Shown piece after piece: positions 27,465-37,500 of a DNA stretch of 64,000 bases; position 1 is the stretch's first letter, and the number at the start of each line of letters is the position of its first letter. This stretch comes from Aminipila sp032051575 (GTDB taxonomy: Bacteria > Bacillota > Clostridia > Peptostreptococcales > Anaerovoracaceae), in assembly GCF_032051575.1 (NCBI RefSeq), contig NZ_DAMBYD010000003.1, positions 1 through 64,000 on the forward strand, read 5' to 3'. The notes beneath the pieces were generated by a model. The model saw nothing but the letters and a program-made list of their open reading frames with translations, did not search any database and had not been told where the DNA came from. A program made the translations under genes and the position numbers.

Positions 27465-28163
27465 ATGGAAACCAATATATTTAACAATAAAAAAGGAATT
27501 TTTATAACTGGAACTGGTACCGATATAGGTAAAACCTACGTAAGCGGCCTAATTGTAAAAGTGTTGCGTGATAAGCATATAAATGCTGGTTATTATAAGC
27601 CTGCATTAAGTGGGGCATACATGAGAAATGGTAAATTAATTCCTGGGGATGCAGAATATGTCTGTGAAATATCAGGATTAACAGAACCTTATGAGAATTT
27701 GGTATCCTACATGTTTGAAACTGCAGTCTCCCCCCACTTGGCATCCCAAATGGAATCTGATTGCGAGATTGATAGGAACGTCATTTGGGAGGATTATAAT
27801 AAATTGAGCCAAAAGTACGACTTCATGGTTGTAGAGGGTTGTGGGGGCATTTTGTGTCCTTTAAACACCCCTAAATCTTTATCCCCTGTTATTAACCACG
27901 ATAAATCAAATTTACTTCTGCTGCCTGATATAATCAAACTCCTTAATCTTGACATAATCATTGTTGCAGATGCGGGTCTGGGTACTATAAATCTTGTTCT
28001 GCTTACAGTAGAATATGCAAAACAAAGTCATATAGGAATCGCAGGCATTATACTGAATCATTTTGAGGAACATAACTTTCTACATCAAGACAATAAAAAA
28101 CAGATAGAGTTTCTTACAGCTCTACCTGTTTTAGCCTGTATCCCTACGAAAGCAGAAATTTAA
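27465..28163 (+). CDS. bioD: Dethiobiotin synthetase
   Basis: 232 residues from the ATG at 27465 (TAGGAG upstream); a longer frame to 27426 lacks a site. The N-terminus FITGTGTDIGKTYVSG is the BioD P-loop, followed by GYYKPALSG (usual YYKPVQTG), VSPHLAS and VVEGCGGILCPL. ATP-dependent closure of the ureido ring from DAPA and CO2, giving the substrate of BioB. The stop is 3 nt from the convergent stop of psuG. Confidence 0.95.
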   Translation: METNIFNNKKGIFITGTGTDIGKTYVSGLIVKVLRDKHINAGYYKPALSGAYMRNGKLIPGDAEYVCEISGLTEPYENLVSYMFETAVSPHLASQMESDCEIDRNVIWEDYNKLSQKYDFMVVEGCGGILCPLNTPKSLSPVINHDKSNLLLLPDIIKLLNLDIIIVADAGLGTINLVLLTVEYAKQSHIGIAGIILNHFEEHNFLHQDNKKQIEFLTALPVLACIPTKAEI

Positions 28164-28166
28164 ATA

Positions 28167-29087
28167 TTATTTAAACATTTCACATGCAATCTGGGATGCA
28201 AGTTTTGCATTATTGTATACTAACTGAATATTTGAATCAAGGCTTTCTCCACCTGTAATCTCCTTAATCTTAGCAAGTAAAAATGGAGTTGTTTCTTTTC
28301 CCTTAATTCCTTTAGTCTGCGCTTCTTCTATAGCATCCTCTATAGACTTATTGATATATGCTGGGTTCATAGCATACTGCTCTGGAATCGGATTAGTTAC
28401 AAGCATTCCGCCTTTAAGTCCCAATTCAAGTTTTGCAGTCCATGCATCCGCAATTTCTTTAGGTGTATCCATACGATAGTCTACATTAAAGTCACTTTCT
28501 CTAGTATAGAAAGCTGGAAGTGTCTTTGTCTGGTATCCAATAACAGGTACGCCCTTTGTTTCTAAGTATTCTAACGTAAGCCCTAAATCGAGAATTGATT
28601 TTGCCCCTGCACAGACAACCATTACTGGTGTCATTCCTAGTTCTTCAAGGTCAGCAGAAATATCCATAGTAACTTCAGCTCCTCTATGCACTCCACCAAT
28701 ACCACCCGTAGCAAAGACTTTAACACCAGCCATTGCCGCTAAAATCATAGTCGTAGCTACAGTTGTTGCTCCATCAGCTTTCGCAGCTACTAAAACAGGA
28801 ACATCTCTTCTGCTGGCTTTCGTAACCTCAAGACCCTTTTTTCCTAGATAGTCTATTTCTTCTGGAGAAATGCCTACCTTTAATCTGCCTTTTATTATTG
28901 CAATAGTCGCTGGTATTGCACCATTTTCACGTATAATTTTTTCTACCTGCAATGCTGTTTCAACATTCTGAGGATAAGGCATTCCATGAGAAATAATTGT
29001 AGATTCAAGAGCAACAACAGGCTTTCCTGTTTTTAATGCTTCTTTCACTTCTACTGCAACATCTAAATATCTATTAAATTCATTCAT
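28167..29087 (-). CDS. psuG: Pseudouridine-5'-phosphate glycosidase
   Basis: 306 residues. PsuG splits pseudouridine 5'-phosphate to uracil and ribose 5-phosphate. Family blocks: GKPVVALESTIISHGMPYP, ENGAIPATIAIIKGRLKVG, TVATTMILAAMAGVKVFATG (GGIGGVHRGAE follows, with catalytic lysine context), and CAGAKSILDLGLTLEYLETKGVPV. The kinase partner PsuK is not next to it. Starts after AAGGAAGG. It converges on bioD with a 3-nt gap, so any terminators lie inside the opposing genes or are absent. Confidence 0.95.
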   Translation of the reverse strand: MNEFNRYLDVAVEVKEALKTGKPVVALESTIISHGMPYPQNVETALQVEKIIRENGAIPATIAIIKGRLKVGISPEEIDYLGKKGLEVTKASRRDVPVLVAAKADGATTVATTMILAAMAGVKVFATGGIGGVHRGAEVTMDISADLEELGMTPVMVVCAGAKSILDLGLTLEYLETKGVPVIGYQTKTLPAFYTRESDFNVDYRMDTPKEIADAWTAKLELGLKGGMLVTNPIPEQYAMNPAYINKSIEDAIEEAQTKGIKGKETTPFLLAKIKEITGGESLDSNIQLVYNNAKLASQIACEMFK

Positions 29088-29123
29088 TGTTTTTTACCTT
29101 CCTTTTTGCTAGTTATTCAGCCT

Positions 29124-29684
29124 TTATTTTATATTATATTCCATGAAAGCATTTCCATCAAAATCCTTCCACGTAAATGTATTATCTTCTAAAATCATGT
29201 AGCTATGGGTGCTATTCTCTTTAGGAATAGAAACCGACCCAGGGTTCATATATATATAATCTATCTGTCCACATTGTCCATAACCTTTGCATTTAGGCAC
29301 ATGTGTATGACCATTTAAGAGTATATCACCTTTCTTAAGCGGTGGTAAATTTTCAGGATTTAACTTATGTCCGTGAGTTATAAACATCATACGATGCCCC
29401 AGGTATAATATACAATATTCCGCTAAAACTGGAAAATTCAGCACCATCTGGTCCACTTCTGCCTCACAGTTGCCTCTTACACACAATATTTCTTCACTTA
29501 TATTATTAAGCATTTCTATGACTCTTTTAGGCTCGTAATCTTTTGGCAAATCATTTCTGGGTCCATGATAAAGAATATCTCCAAGTAATAATAATTTTTC
29601 TGCTTTTTCTTCCTTAAAAACTTCTATCATTTTATTACAGTAATAAGCAGAACCATGTATATCTGATGCTATCATTACTTTCAT
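29124..29684 (-). CDS. YfcE/MJ0936-family metallophosphoesterase
   Basis: 186 residues. Metal-ligand motifs of the calcineurin-like fold are present: DIHGS (D-x-H), LLGDILYHGPR, RGNCEAEVD (GN[HC]), FITHGH and LNGHTHVPK. Known family members hydrolyse phosphodiesters such as bis-pNPP in a Mn-dependent way; natural substrate unclear. 36 nt upstream of psuG on the same strand, so probably one unit. Confidence 0.9.
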   Translation of the reverse strand: MKVMIASDIHGSAYYCNKMIEVFKEEKAEKLLLLGDILYHGPRNDLPKDYEPKRVIEMLNNISEEILCVRGNCEAEVDQMVLNFPVLAEYCILYLGHRMMFITHGHKLNPENLPPLKKGDILLNGHTHVPKCKGYGQCGQIDYIYMNPGSVSIPKENSTHSYMILEDNTFTWKDFDGNAFMEYNIK

Positions 29685-29776
29685 ATTAACCCCCCCTTAA
29701 GTATCTGGTTATAAAGCAATACCGTATTCTTTATTTTACCACAAAACACCTTTTATTGCATATAACATATATTATT

Positions 29777-29939
29777 TAAAAAATGTGGCTTCGCCACTCC
29801 GCTAGGGAACCCCTTTGTTCCCTTCGGCGCTCATTTTATTCGCTGAGTCCCCTCCTTAATGGACAAAGAGGCTTCCCCCTCTGCACTTCCTTTTTTATAT
29901 GATAGGAAAATCTATCGATATTTCCTATCATATAAAAAA
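29777..29939. repeat. Palindrome-rich intergenic element downstream of tuf1
   Basis: The 29685-29987 gap has no gene. It holds an array of short hairpins in unusually GC-rich DNA: GTGGC-TTC-GCCAC (29785-29797), GGGAAC-N6-GTTCCC (29805-29822), GTCC-N10-GGAC (29847-29864), AGAGG-N6-CCTCT (29867-29882), then a perfect dyad of about 18-bp arms with AT-rich ends (29891-29939). On the minus strand the first hairpin is followed by ATTTTTT. It may be a dispersed palindromic repeat or a structured RNA; I cannot tell. Confidence 0.45.
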
Positions 29940-29964
29940 GACGGTTTCGTAAGAAACCGTCTTT
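29935..29964 (-). terminator. Terminator of tuf1 (end of str operon)
   Basis: On the minus strand AAAGACGGTTTC pairs with GAAACCGTCTTT (12-bp stem, arms 29953-29964 and 29937-29948), followed by TTT. Confidence 0.88.
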
Positions 29965-29987
29965 AAAAACTATTTTGCTAAATATAA

Positions 29988-31181
29988 TTATTCAACAACT
30001 GTAGCAACTACGCCAGAACCTACTGTTCTTCCGCCTTCTCTAATAGCGAATCGAAGTCCTTCTTCGATTGCGATTGGGTGGATTAGTGTAATTGTCATTG
30101 TAATGTTATCTCCAGGCATACACATTTCTGTTCCTTCTGGTAACTGAAGATCTCCTGTTACGTCTGTTGTTCTGAAATAGAACTGTGGTCTGTATCCGTT
30201 GAAGAATGGAGTATGTCTTCCACCTTCTTCCTTCTTTAGTACGTATACCTCTGAAGTGAATTTTGTATGTGGGTGGATTGTTCCTGGTGCGCAAAGTACC
30301 TGTCCTCTTTCGATTTCAGTTCTCTGAATACCTCTTAGTAGTGCTCCGATGTTATCTCCTGTTTCAGCGTGATCTAATAACTTTCTGAACATTTCGATTC
30401 CTGTTACTACTACTTTTCTTCTTTCCTCTACTAGTCCGATGATTTCTACTTCGTCTCCAACCTTTAGAGTTCCTCTTTCTACTCTTCCTGTAGCTACTGT
30501 ACCTCTTCCTGTGATTGAGAATACGTCTTCTACTGGCATGATGAATGGTTTGTCATTGTCTCTTTCTGGTTCAGGAATGTATGAATCTACTGCTTCGAAT
30601 AATTCAACAATCTTGTCTCCCCATGGACCTTCTGGATTTTCTAATGCTCCTAATGCGGATCCTCTGATGATTGGTGTATCATCTCCTGGGAATTCATATT
30701 CGTCTAGTAATTCTCTGATTTCCATTTCTACTAAGTCAAGTAATTCTTCGTCGTCTACCATATCGCACTTGTTTAAGAATACGATGATATATGGTACGCC
30801 TACCTGTCTTGAAAGTAGAATGTGTTCTCTTGTCTGAGGCATTGGTCCATCAGTTGCTGCGCATACTAGGATTGCTCCATCCATCTGTGCTGCTCCTGTA
30901 ATCATGTTCTTTACATAGTCAGCATGTCCTGGGCAGTCTACGTGAGCGTAGTGTCTGTTTGGTGTTTCATATTCAACGTGAGCTGTTGAAATAGTAATAC
31001 CTCTTTCTCTTTCTTCTGGTGCTTTATCAATCATGTCGAAGTCAACCTTCTGACCTAGACCATATCTCTGGTGAAGAGTCTTTGTGATTGCTGCTGTAAG
31101 AGTTGTCTTACCATGGTCAACGTGACCAATTGTTCCGATATTTACGTGTGGCTTATTTCTTTCAAATTTCTGCTTTGCCAT
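29988..31181 (-). CDS. tuf: Elongation factor Tu, copy 1
   Basis: 397 residues. Delivers aminoacyl-tRNA to the ribosome. GTPase motifs: GHVDHGKT (G1), DCPGHADYV (G3), NKCDM (G4), with the switch RGITISTAHVEYE; beta-barrel domains 2 and 3 follow. Last gene of the str operon, 29 nt after fusA. The coding sequence and a few flanking bases (29985-31187) read as identical to 52764-53966. The S10 operon that often follows tuf is not here. Confidence 0.98.
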   Translation of the reverse strand: MAKQKFERNKPHVNIGTIGHVDHGKTTLTAAITKTLHQRYGLGQKVDFDMIDKAPEERERGITISTAHVEYETPNRHYAHVDCPGHADYVKNMITGAAQMDGAILVCAATDGPMPQTREHILLSRQVGVPYIIVFLNKCDMVDDEELLDLVEMEIRELLDEYEFPGDDTPIIRGSALGALENPEGPWGDKIVELFEAVDSYIPEPERDNDKPFIMPVEDVFSITGRGTVATGRVERGTLKVGDEVEIIGLVEERRKVVVTGIEMFRKLLDHAETGDNIGALLRGIQRTEIERGQVLCAPGTIHPHTKFTSEVYVLKKEEGGRHTPFFNGYRPQFYFRTTDVTGDLQLPEGTEMCMPGDNITMTITLIHPIAIEEGLRFAIREGGRTVGSGVVATVVE

Positions 31182-31210
31182 TTTAATAATCTCCTTTATA
31201 CAAATCTATA

Positions 31211-33274
31211 CTATTTGTTAATTTTTTCAATTAAGCTATCAGGTAACTTTTCGAAGTGGTCCATCTGCATTACATATACACCACGTCCCTGAGTCTTTGA
31301 ACGAAGATCAGTTGCATAACCAAACATCTCTGATAGAGGAACGAAACCTCTTACTGCAACTGCACCAGCATTCATGTCAGAACCTTCGATTCTGCCTCTT
31401 CTTGAACTGATATCACCAATTACATCTCCCATGTAGTCTTCAGGAACTGTAACTTCAACCTTAAAGATTGGTTCAAGAAGTACTGGTTTAGCCTTTTTGC
31501 AAGCTTCTCTGAATGCCATTGAAGCAGCGATCTTAAATGCCATTTCGTTCGAGTCAACTTCATGATATGAACCATCATAAAGTTCAACACCAACGTCTAC
31601 AACGTTATATCCTGCAATAGGACCAGCATTCATAGCTTCTCTAACACCTTCTTCAATCTTAGGAATGTATTCTCTAGGAATAGCACCACCAACGATTGAA
31701 TTTTTGAATTCAAAGCCTTCGCCTGGCTGTCTTGGATAAACCCTAATCTTAACATGACCGTACTGACCACGACCACCAGACTGCTTAGCATACTTGTTGT
31801 CAATATCTGCAAGTTCTGTGATAGTTTCCTTATATGAAACCTGAGGCTTACCAACGTTAGCCTCTACCTTAAATTCTCTTAGAAGTCTGTCTACGATAAT
31901 TTCAAGGTGAAGTTCTCCCATACCTGCAATAATTGTCTGTCCAGTTTCTGTATTTGTATAAGTCTTAAAAGTTGGATCTTCTTCAGCAAGTTTTGCTAAA
32001 GCAATACCCATCTTTTCCTGTCCTGCCTTAGTTTTAGGTTCAATAGCAATTTCAATAACTGGATCAGGGAATTCCATGGATTCTAAGATGATTTCGTGCT
32101 TTTCATCACAAATAGTATCACCTGTAGTAGTATCCTTGAAACCTACAGCTGCTGCAATATCCCCTGAATAAACTTCAGTGATATCTTCTCTCTTGTTTGC
32201 ATGCATCTGAAGGATTCTTCCGATTCTTTCCTTCTTTCCCTTAGTTGAGTTATATACATATGAACCTGAAGTGATACTACCAGAGTATACTCTGAAGAAA
32301 GCTAGCTTACCAACAAATGGGTCAGCCATAATCTTAAATGCTAACGCTGAGAATGGTGCGTTATCATCAGCAGGTCTTTCATCTTCTTCTTCAGTACCAG
32401 GGATAATACCCTTAATTGCTGGTATATCAAGTGGTGATGGCATATAATCAACAACAGCATCCAGCATCATCTGAACGCCCTTGTTTCTGTATGCAGAACC
32501 GCAAGTTACAGGAACCATTTGTCCAGCAATAGTTGCTTTTCTAATCGTATCCTTGATTTCCTTCTTTGTAAGTTCTTCACCTTCTAAGAATTTCATTGTA
32601 AGTTCTTCATCACACTCAGCAACAGCTTCAATCATTTTTTCACGCCATTCAGCTGCTTGGTCCATCATATCTGCTGGAATATCTGTAATATCAAATTCCT
32701 TACCTAAATCATCCTTATATATCTCTGCTTTCATCTCTACTAAGTCGATAATTCCAATGAAACTATCTTCAAGCCCAATTGGTAGCTGAATGGGAACTGC
32801 GTTCGCTTTCAATCTGTCTTTAACCATGCCAACAACTCTGTAGAAGTTTGCACCTAAAATGTCCATCTTATTAATAAAGATCATTCTAGGAACTTCATAC
32901 TTATCAGCCTGTCTCCAAACCGTTTCAGACTGTGGTTCTACTCCGCCTTTAGCGCAAAGTACTGTTACAGCTCCGTCAAGAACTCTTAGAGATCTTTCTA
33001 CTTCCACTGTAAAGTCCACGTGTCCTGGTGTGTCGATTATGTTAATTCTATGACCCTTCCATTGTGCTGTAGTAGCAGCAGAGGTTATTGTGATACCACG
33101 TTCCTGTTCCTGTTCCATCCAGTCCATTGTAGCTGCACCTTCATGAGTTTCCCCAATCTTGTGAGTTTTTCCTGTGTAGAACAAAATTCTTTCTGTTGTA
33201 GTGGTCTTACCAGCGTCAATATGCGCCATAATACCAATATTTCTTGTATTTTCTAACGAAAAAGCTCTAGGCAT
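31211..33274 (-). CDS. fusA: Elongation factor G
   Basis: 687 residues, the usual length. Translocation GTPase. G1 AHIDAGKTT, G3 DTPGHVDFT, G4 NKMD; domain II, then domain III with GMGELHLEIIVDRL, domain IV with GGRGQYGHV, and a C-terminal domain V (EPIFKVEVTVPEDYMGDVIGD). Between rpsG and tuf1, in the classical str order. Confidence 0.98.
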   Translation of the reverse strand: MPRAFSLENTRNIGIMAHIDAGKTTTTERILFYTGKTHKIGETHEGAATMDWMEQEQERGITITSAATTAQWKGHRINIIDTPGHVDFTVEVERSLRVLDGAVTVLCAKGGVEPQSETVWRQADKYEVPRMIFINKMDILGANFYRVVGMVKDRLKANAVPIQLPIGLEDSFIGIIDLVEMKAEIYKDDLGKEFDITDIPADMMDQAAEWREKMIEAVAECDEELTMKFLEGEELTKKEIKDTIRKATIAGQMVPVTCGSAYRNKGVQMMLDAVVDYMPSPLDIPAIKGIIPGTEEEDERPADDNAPFSALAFKIMADPFVGKLAFFRVYSGSITSGSYVYNSTKGKKERIGRILQMHANKREDITEVYSGDIAAAVGFKDTTTGDTICDEKHEIILESMEFPDPVIEIAIEPKTKAGQEKMGIALAKLAEEDPTFKTYTNTETGQTIIAGMGELHLEIIVDRLLREFKVEANVGKPQVSYKETITELADIDNKYAKQSGGRGQYGHVKIRVYPRQPGEGFEFKNSIVGGAIPREYIPKIEEGVREAMNAGPIAGYNVVDVGVELYDGSYHEVDSNEMAFKIAASMAFREACKKAKPVLLEPIFKVEVTVPEDYMGDVIGDISSRRGRIEGSDMNAGAVAVRGFVPLSEMFGYATDLRSKTQGRGVYVMQMDHFEKLPDSLIEKINK

Positions 33275-33322
33275 ATAAAATAACCCTCCCTTCTACTATT
33301 CTTTCTAAAATCTTTAATGGAA

Positions 33323-33793
33323 TTACCATCTGTAATGTGCGAAAGCCTTATTAGCTTCTGCCATCTTGTGAGTATCTTCCTTCTTCTTTACTGATCCACC
33401 AGTACTGTTAGCTGCATCCATAAGTTCCTTAGCAAGTCTTTCATACATAGTCTTTTCGCCTCTAGCTCTAGTGTACTTTGTAAGCCATCTTAATCCTAGA
33501 GTCTGACGTCTTTCAGTTCTTACTTCAACTGGAACTTGGTAGTTAGCACCACCAACTCTTCTAGCTCTAACTTCTACTACTGGCATGATATTATTCATTG
33601 CCTTTTCAAATACTTCAATCGGTTCTTCACCAGTCTGCTGCTTAATCATGTCAAATGCATCATAGACGATTGACTGAGCTACACCCTTCTTACCATCTAA
33701 CATGATACTGTTGATAAGCTTTGCAACAACTAGATTTCCATAAACCGGATCTGGAAGTACTTCTCTCTTTGGTGTATTACCTTTTCTTGGCAC
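33323..33793 (-). CDS. rpsG: 30S ribosomal protein S7
   Basis: 156 residues. Conserved blocks PRKGNTPKREVLPDPVYGNLVVAKLINSIM (given by parts), MPVVEVRARRVGGANYQVP and the end MAEANKAFAHYRW. S7 starts assembly of the 30S head. Preceded by a 202-nt spacer from rpsL (see entry at 33794) and followed by fusA after 48 nt. Confidence 0.98.
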   Translation of the reverse strand: MPRKGNTPKREVLPDPVYGNLVVAKLINSIMLDGKKGVAQSIVYDAFDMIKQQTGEEPIEVFEKAMNNIMPVVEVRARRVGGANYQVPVEVRTERRQTLGLRWLTKYTRARGEKTMYERLAKELMDAANSTGGSVKKKEDTHKMAEANKAFAHYRW

Positions 33794-33995
33794 TTCTCTT
33801 CCCTCCTGTTAATCTTCGCTTTTTACATTAATTTTTTTCGCAAAAAGTTACTCTGTCATTACCCAAAAGCACAGGCAAGACAGTTTTGCTTTGTCGGTAC
33901 TCGACATCCCGTAGAATGCCGCGGCGCACTTGATATATGTTTAAAAATAATTACATACTATTAACATTTATATCATGGCCTTTAAAATCCGATTA
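33794..33995 (-). promoter_or_regulatory. Long structured spacer between rpsL and rpsG
   Basis: 202 nt without an ORF. On the minus strand it can form GGCAT-N8-ATGTC and GCAA-N7-TTGC hairpins in a stretch richer in GC than its surroundings (33850-33930). In E. coli the rpsL-rpsG spacer binds S7 for autogenous control; a comparable role here is only a guess. Confidence 0.35.
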
Positions 33996-34418
33996 TTATT
34001 TCTTTCCTGCTTTAGGTCTCTTTGCACCGTACTTTGAACGAGCCTGTAATCTGTTGTTTACTCCAGCAGTATCTAGAGTTCCTCTAACAATATGGTATCT
34101 TACACCTGGAAGGTCTTTTACTCTTCCGCCTCTGATAAGTACAACACTATGTTCCTGTAGGTTATGACCAATACCAGGAATATAAGCTGTTACTTCGATA
34201 CCGTTTGTTAAACGTACTCTGGCAACCTTTCTAAGCGCTGAGTTAGGCTTCTTAGGTGTAACAGTCTTAACTGAAGTACAAACGCCTCTCTTCTGAGGAG
34301 CAGCAATATCAGTAGGTACTCTCTTAATTGAGTTTAAGCCCTTTAATAATGCTGGTGAATTTGACTTCTTAACTGCAGATTTTCTGCCATCACGTACTAA
34401 TTGGTTAATAGTAGGCAT
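33996..34418 (-). CDS. rpsL: 30S ribosomal protein S12
   Basis: 140 residues. MPTINQLVRDGR at the start, QKRGVCTSVKTVTPKKPNSALRK (the accuracy-centre loop with the streptomycin-associated lysine, given by parts) and VRYHIVRGTLDTAGV near the end. First gene of the str operon. The L7Ae-like gene found between rpoC and rpsL in many Firmicutes is absent. Confidence 0.98.
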   Translation of the reverse strand: MPTINQLVRDGRKSAVKKSNSPALLKGLNSIKRVPTDIAAPQKRGVCTSVKTVTPKKPNSALRKVARVRLTNGIEVTAYIPGIGHNLQEHSVVLIRGGRVKDLPGVRYHIVRGTLDTAGVNNRLQARSKYGAKRPKAGKK

Positions 34419-34444
34419 TATTTTCTCCTTTCTTTAAACACTTT

Positions 34445-34486
34445 AAACTTGTGCACTTGGGTATTATTTCCCAAATGCACAAGTTT
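34445..34486 (-). other. Strong hairpin in the rpsL leader
   Basis: Arms 34445-34461 and 34470-34486 form a 17-bp stem with one mismatch around an 8-nt loop. It is not followed by a T-run, so it is more likely an mRNA leader structure or processing site than a terminator. Confidence 0.55.
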
Positions 34487-34560
34487 ATTCGCAAGTTATA
34501 TATTCTTATGCCTAAATCTTACAAAAAATCTCATAAAAACTAGGCCCAGAATCGATAAAT

Positions 34561-34590
34561 ATTTTATCACACTCACAGAATTCATGTCAA
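34561..34590 (-). promoter_or_regulatory. Promoter of the str operon, just after the rpoC stop
   Basis: Minus strand: -35 TTGACA (34585-34590), 18-bp spacer, -10 TAAAAT (34561-34566). The first half of the spacer is almost the same as that of the rpoB promoter at 42113-42141. Confidence 0.7.
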
Positions 34591-34595
34591 GCTAA

Positions 34596-37500
34596 TTATT
34601 CTACATCTTCAAGCTCAACTATATCTGCTCCTGCAAAATCTGTATCAACTACGGATTCCATATCAGCAAGATCTGCAAAATCTTCCTCTTCTTCTTCCTC
34701 ATTATTTGTAGAGAAAGATTCCATAAGTTCTGTATTCACACCATAGTCAAGTTCTATACCTTTATATCTCTTCATTCCTGTACCGGCAGGTATCAACTTA
34801 CCGATAATAACATTCTCTTTAAGTCCAAGAAGACAATCCTTCTTGCCCTTGATTGCTGCATCTGTAAGAACTCTTGTAGTTTCCTGGAAAGATGCCGCTG
34901 ATAAGAATGAGTTGGTAGCAAGTGATGCCTTTGTAATTCCAAGAAGCACTCTCTTGCCTACTGCAGGTTCTCCACCATTTTGAACAGCAACAGCATTGGC
35001 TTCTTCAATTTCAAATACACTGTAAAGGCCACCTGGAAGCAGTGTTGTATCTCCTGCTTCTTCAATTTTACACTTTGAAAGCATCTGACTTACAATAACT
35101 TCTACGTGCTTATCATTGATATCTACACCCTGTTGCTTATATACACGCTGTACTTCTTTTAGAAGATACTGATATACACCTTCAACACCATTTAGTCTTA
35201 AGATATCATGAGGATTTAATGGCCCCCTAGTGATTGAACCACCCGCAAGAACATAATCGCCTTCCTTAACATTCAATCTAGCACCGTAAGGAATGATATA
35301 TGATCTTTCTTCTTCTCCTCTTACCTTAACCTCAGTCTTGTTATCTTTTCTAGATTCTATAGAAACTACTGTACCATCTGCTTCACAGATTTCTGCAAGT
35401 CCCTTAGGTTTTCTAGCTTCGAAAAGTTCTTCAACTCTTGGAAGACCCTGTGTAATATCGCTACCTGCTACACCACCAGTATGGAATGTTCTCATTGTTA
35501 ACTGAGTACCTGGTTCACCGATAGATTGAGCAGCAGTAATACCAACTGCTTCTCCAATATTTACATTTTCACCTGTTGCAAGGTTTCTGCCATAACACTT
35601 AGCACAAATACCTGATGTACTGTGACAAGTCATAACAGATCGGATTGCTACTGCCTCAATACCACAGTTTTCAACATGTTCAGCTGCTGCTTCTGAAATT
35701 TCTTCATTCTGCTCAACAATTAATTCTCCAGTATTCGGATCATATATATCAGTAAGTGAAGTTCTTCCAACAATACGTAGTTTAAGTGCTTCGATAACTT
35801 CCTTACCATCAGTAAAGGCTCTTACCTCAATACCCTCATCTGTACCGCAGTCCACTTCCCTAACGATAACGTTATGAGATACGTCAACAAGTCTTCTTGT
35901 CAAGTAACCTGAGTCGGCTGTTCTAAGGGCTGTATCGGCTAGACCCTTTCTGGCACCATTCGTTGAAATAAAGTATTCCAGTACAGATAGTCCTTCACGG
36001 AAATTAGCCTTAATAGGAATTTCAATAGTCTTACCTGATGCATTAGCCATAAGTCCACGCATACCGCCGACCTGCTTAATCTGGTTTTTACTACCTCTTG
36101 CACCGGAGTGAGCCATGATGAACAAATTATTTAATGTTCCAAGTGAATTCATTAGTGCATCTGCAATCTCATCTGTTGTTCTATTCCAAATGCTGATAAC
36201 TTTTTCATATCTTTCCTGGTTTGATACAAGACCTGCTCTGTAAGCCTTTTCATACTTATCAACTTGTGCTTCTGCTTTTGCAAGGATTTCTGGCTTTTCC
36301 TTCGGAATCTCCATGTCAGAAATACTGATTGTAACAGCACCCTTCGTTGAATAATGGAATCCCATATCCTTGATGGCATCCAGCATAATTGCAGTTCCTG
36401 TATTACCATGTACCCTGTAACACTTGTCAATAATCTGTCCTAGCTTTTTCTTGTCACACAGGAAGTCTACTTCAAGTGCATATTTATCAACTTTTCTATC
36501 AATGTATCCTAAATCCTGAGGAATATTTGAGTTAAAGATAAATCTACCAATTGTTGATTCTACCAGCTTACCTCTTTCATCATTCTCATCAAGATACCTT
36601 CTTACTTTAACTTTAGCATGAATTCCAACAACACCGTTCTGGTATGCCATCATCATTTCATCAAAGTCTGTAAAGACTTTTCCGTCTCCCTTTTCCGCAT
36701 CAGTACTTCTGTCTTCGATGCCTGGGTGAGTCAAATAATAACTTCCAAGAATCATATCCTGCGTAGGAGTCGTAATTGGAGAACCATCCTTTGGCGCAAG
36801 AATATTGTTAACTGACAGCATCAAGAATCTTGCTTCTGCCTGAGCTTCAACGGATAAAGGAACATGAACCGCCATCTGGTCACCGTCAAAGTCAGCGTTA
36901 AACGCGGTACACACTAATGGGTGAAGCTTAATAGCCTTACCTTCTACTAGTACAGGCTCAAATGCCTGTATGCCTAGTCTGTGAAGAGTAGGGGCACGGT
37001 TAAGCATTACCGGATGCTCCTTAATAACACTTTCTAAAACATCCCAAACTTCAGGTTTTATTTTTTCAACCATTCTCTTAGCACTCTTAATGTTATGTGC
37101 GTGTCCGTTTTGAACAAGCTTCTTCATAATAAATGGTTTGAATAATTCAAGCGCCATTTTCTTAGGAAGACCACACTGATAGAATCTAAGTTCTGGTCCT
37201 ACTACGATTACTGAACGTCCAGAGTAGTCTACACGCTTACCAAGAAGGTTCTGTCTAAATCTACCCTGCTTACCTTTCAGCATATCTGATAGGGATTTTA
37301 AAGGTCGTGAGCCAGGGCCTGTTACAGGTCTGCCTCTTCTACCATTATCGATAAGAGCATCAACAGCTTCTTGAAGCATTCTCTTTTCATTTCTTACGAT
37401 AATGTCAGGAGCTCCAAGTTCCAAAAGTCTTTTTAATCTGTTATTTCTGTTAATAACTCTTCTATATAAATCATTTAAATCAGAAGTGGCAAATCTGCCA

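Noticed and set aside
30439..30837. Plus-strand 132-codon ORF inside tuf (also in copy 2)
   Set aside because: Shadow of the tuf coding sequence; Ser/Thr-rich with no support.
34445..34486. Hairpin as the rpoC terminator
   Set aside because: No T-run after the stem, and a promoter for rpsL lies between it and rpoC.
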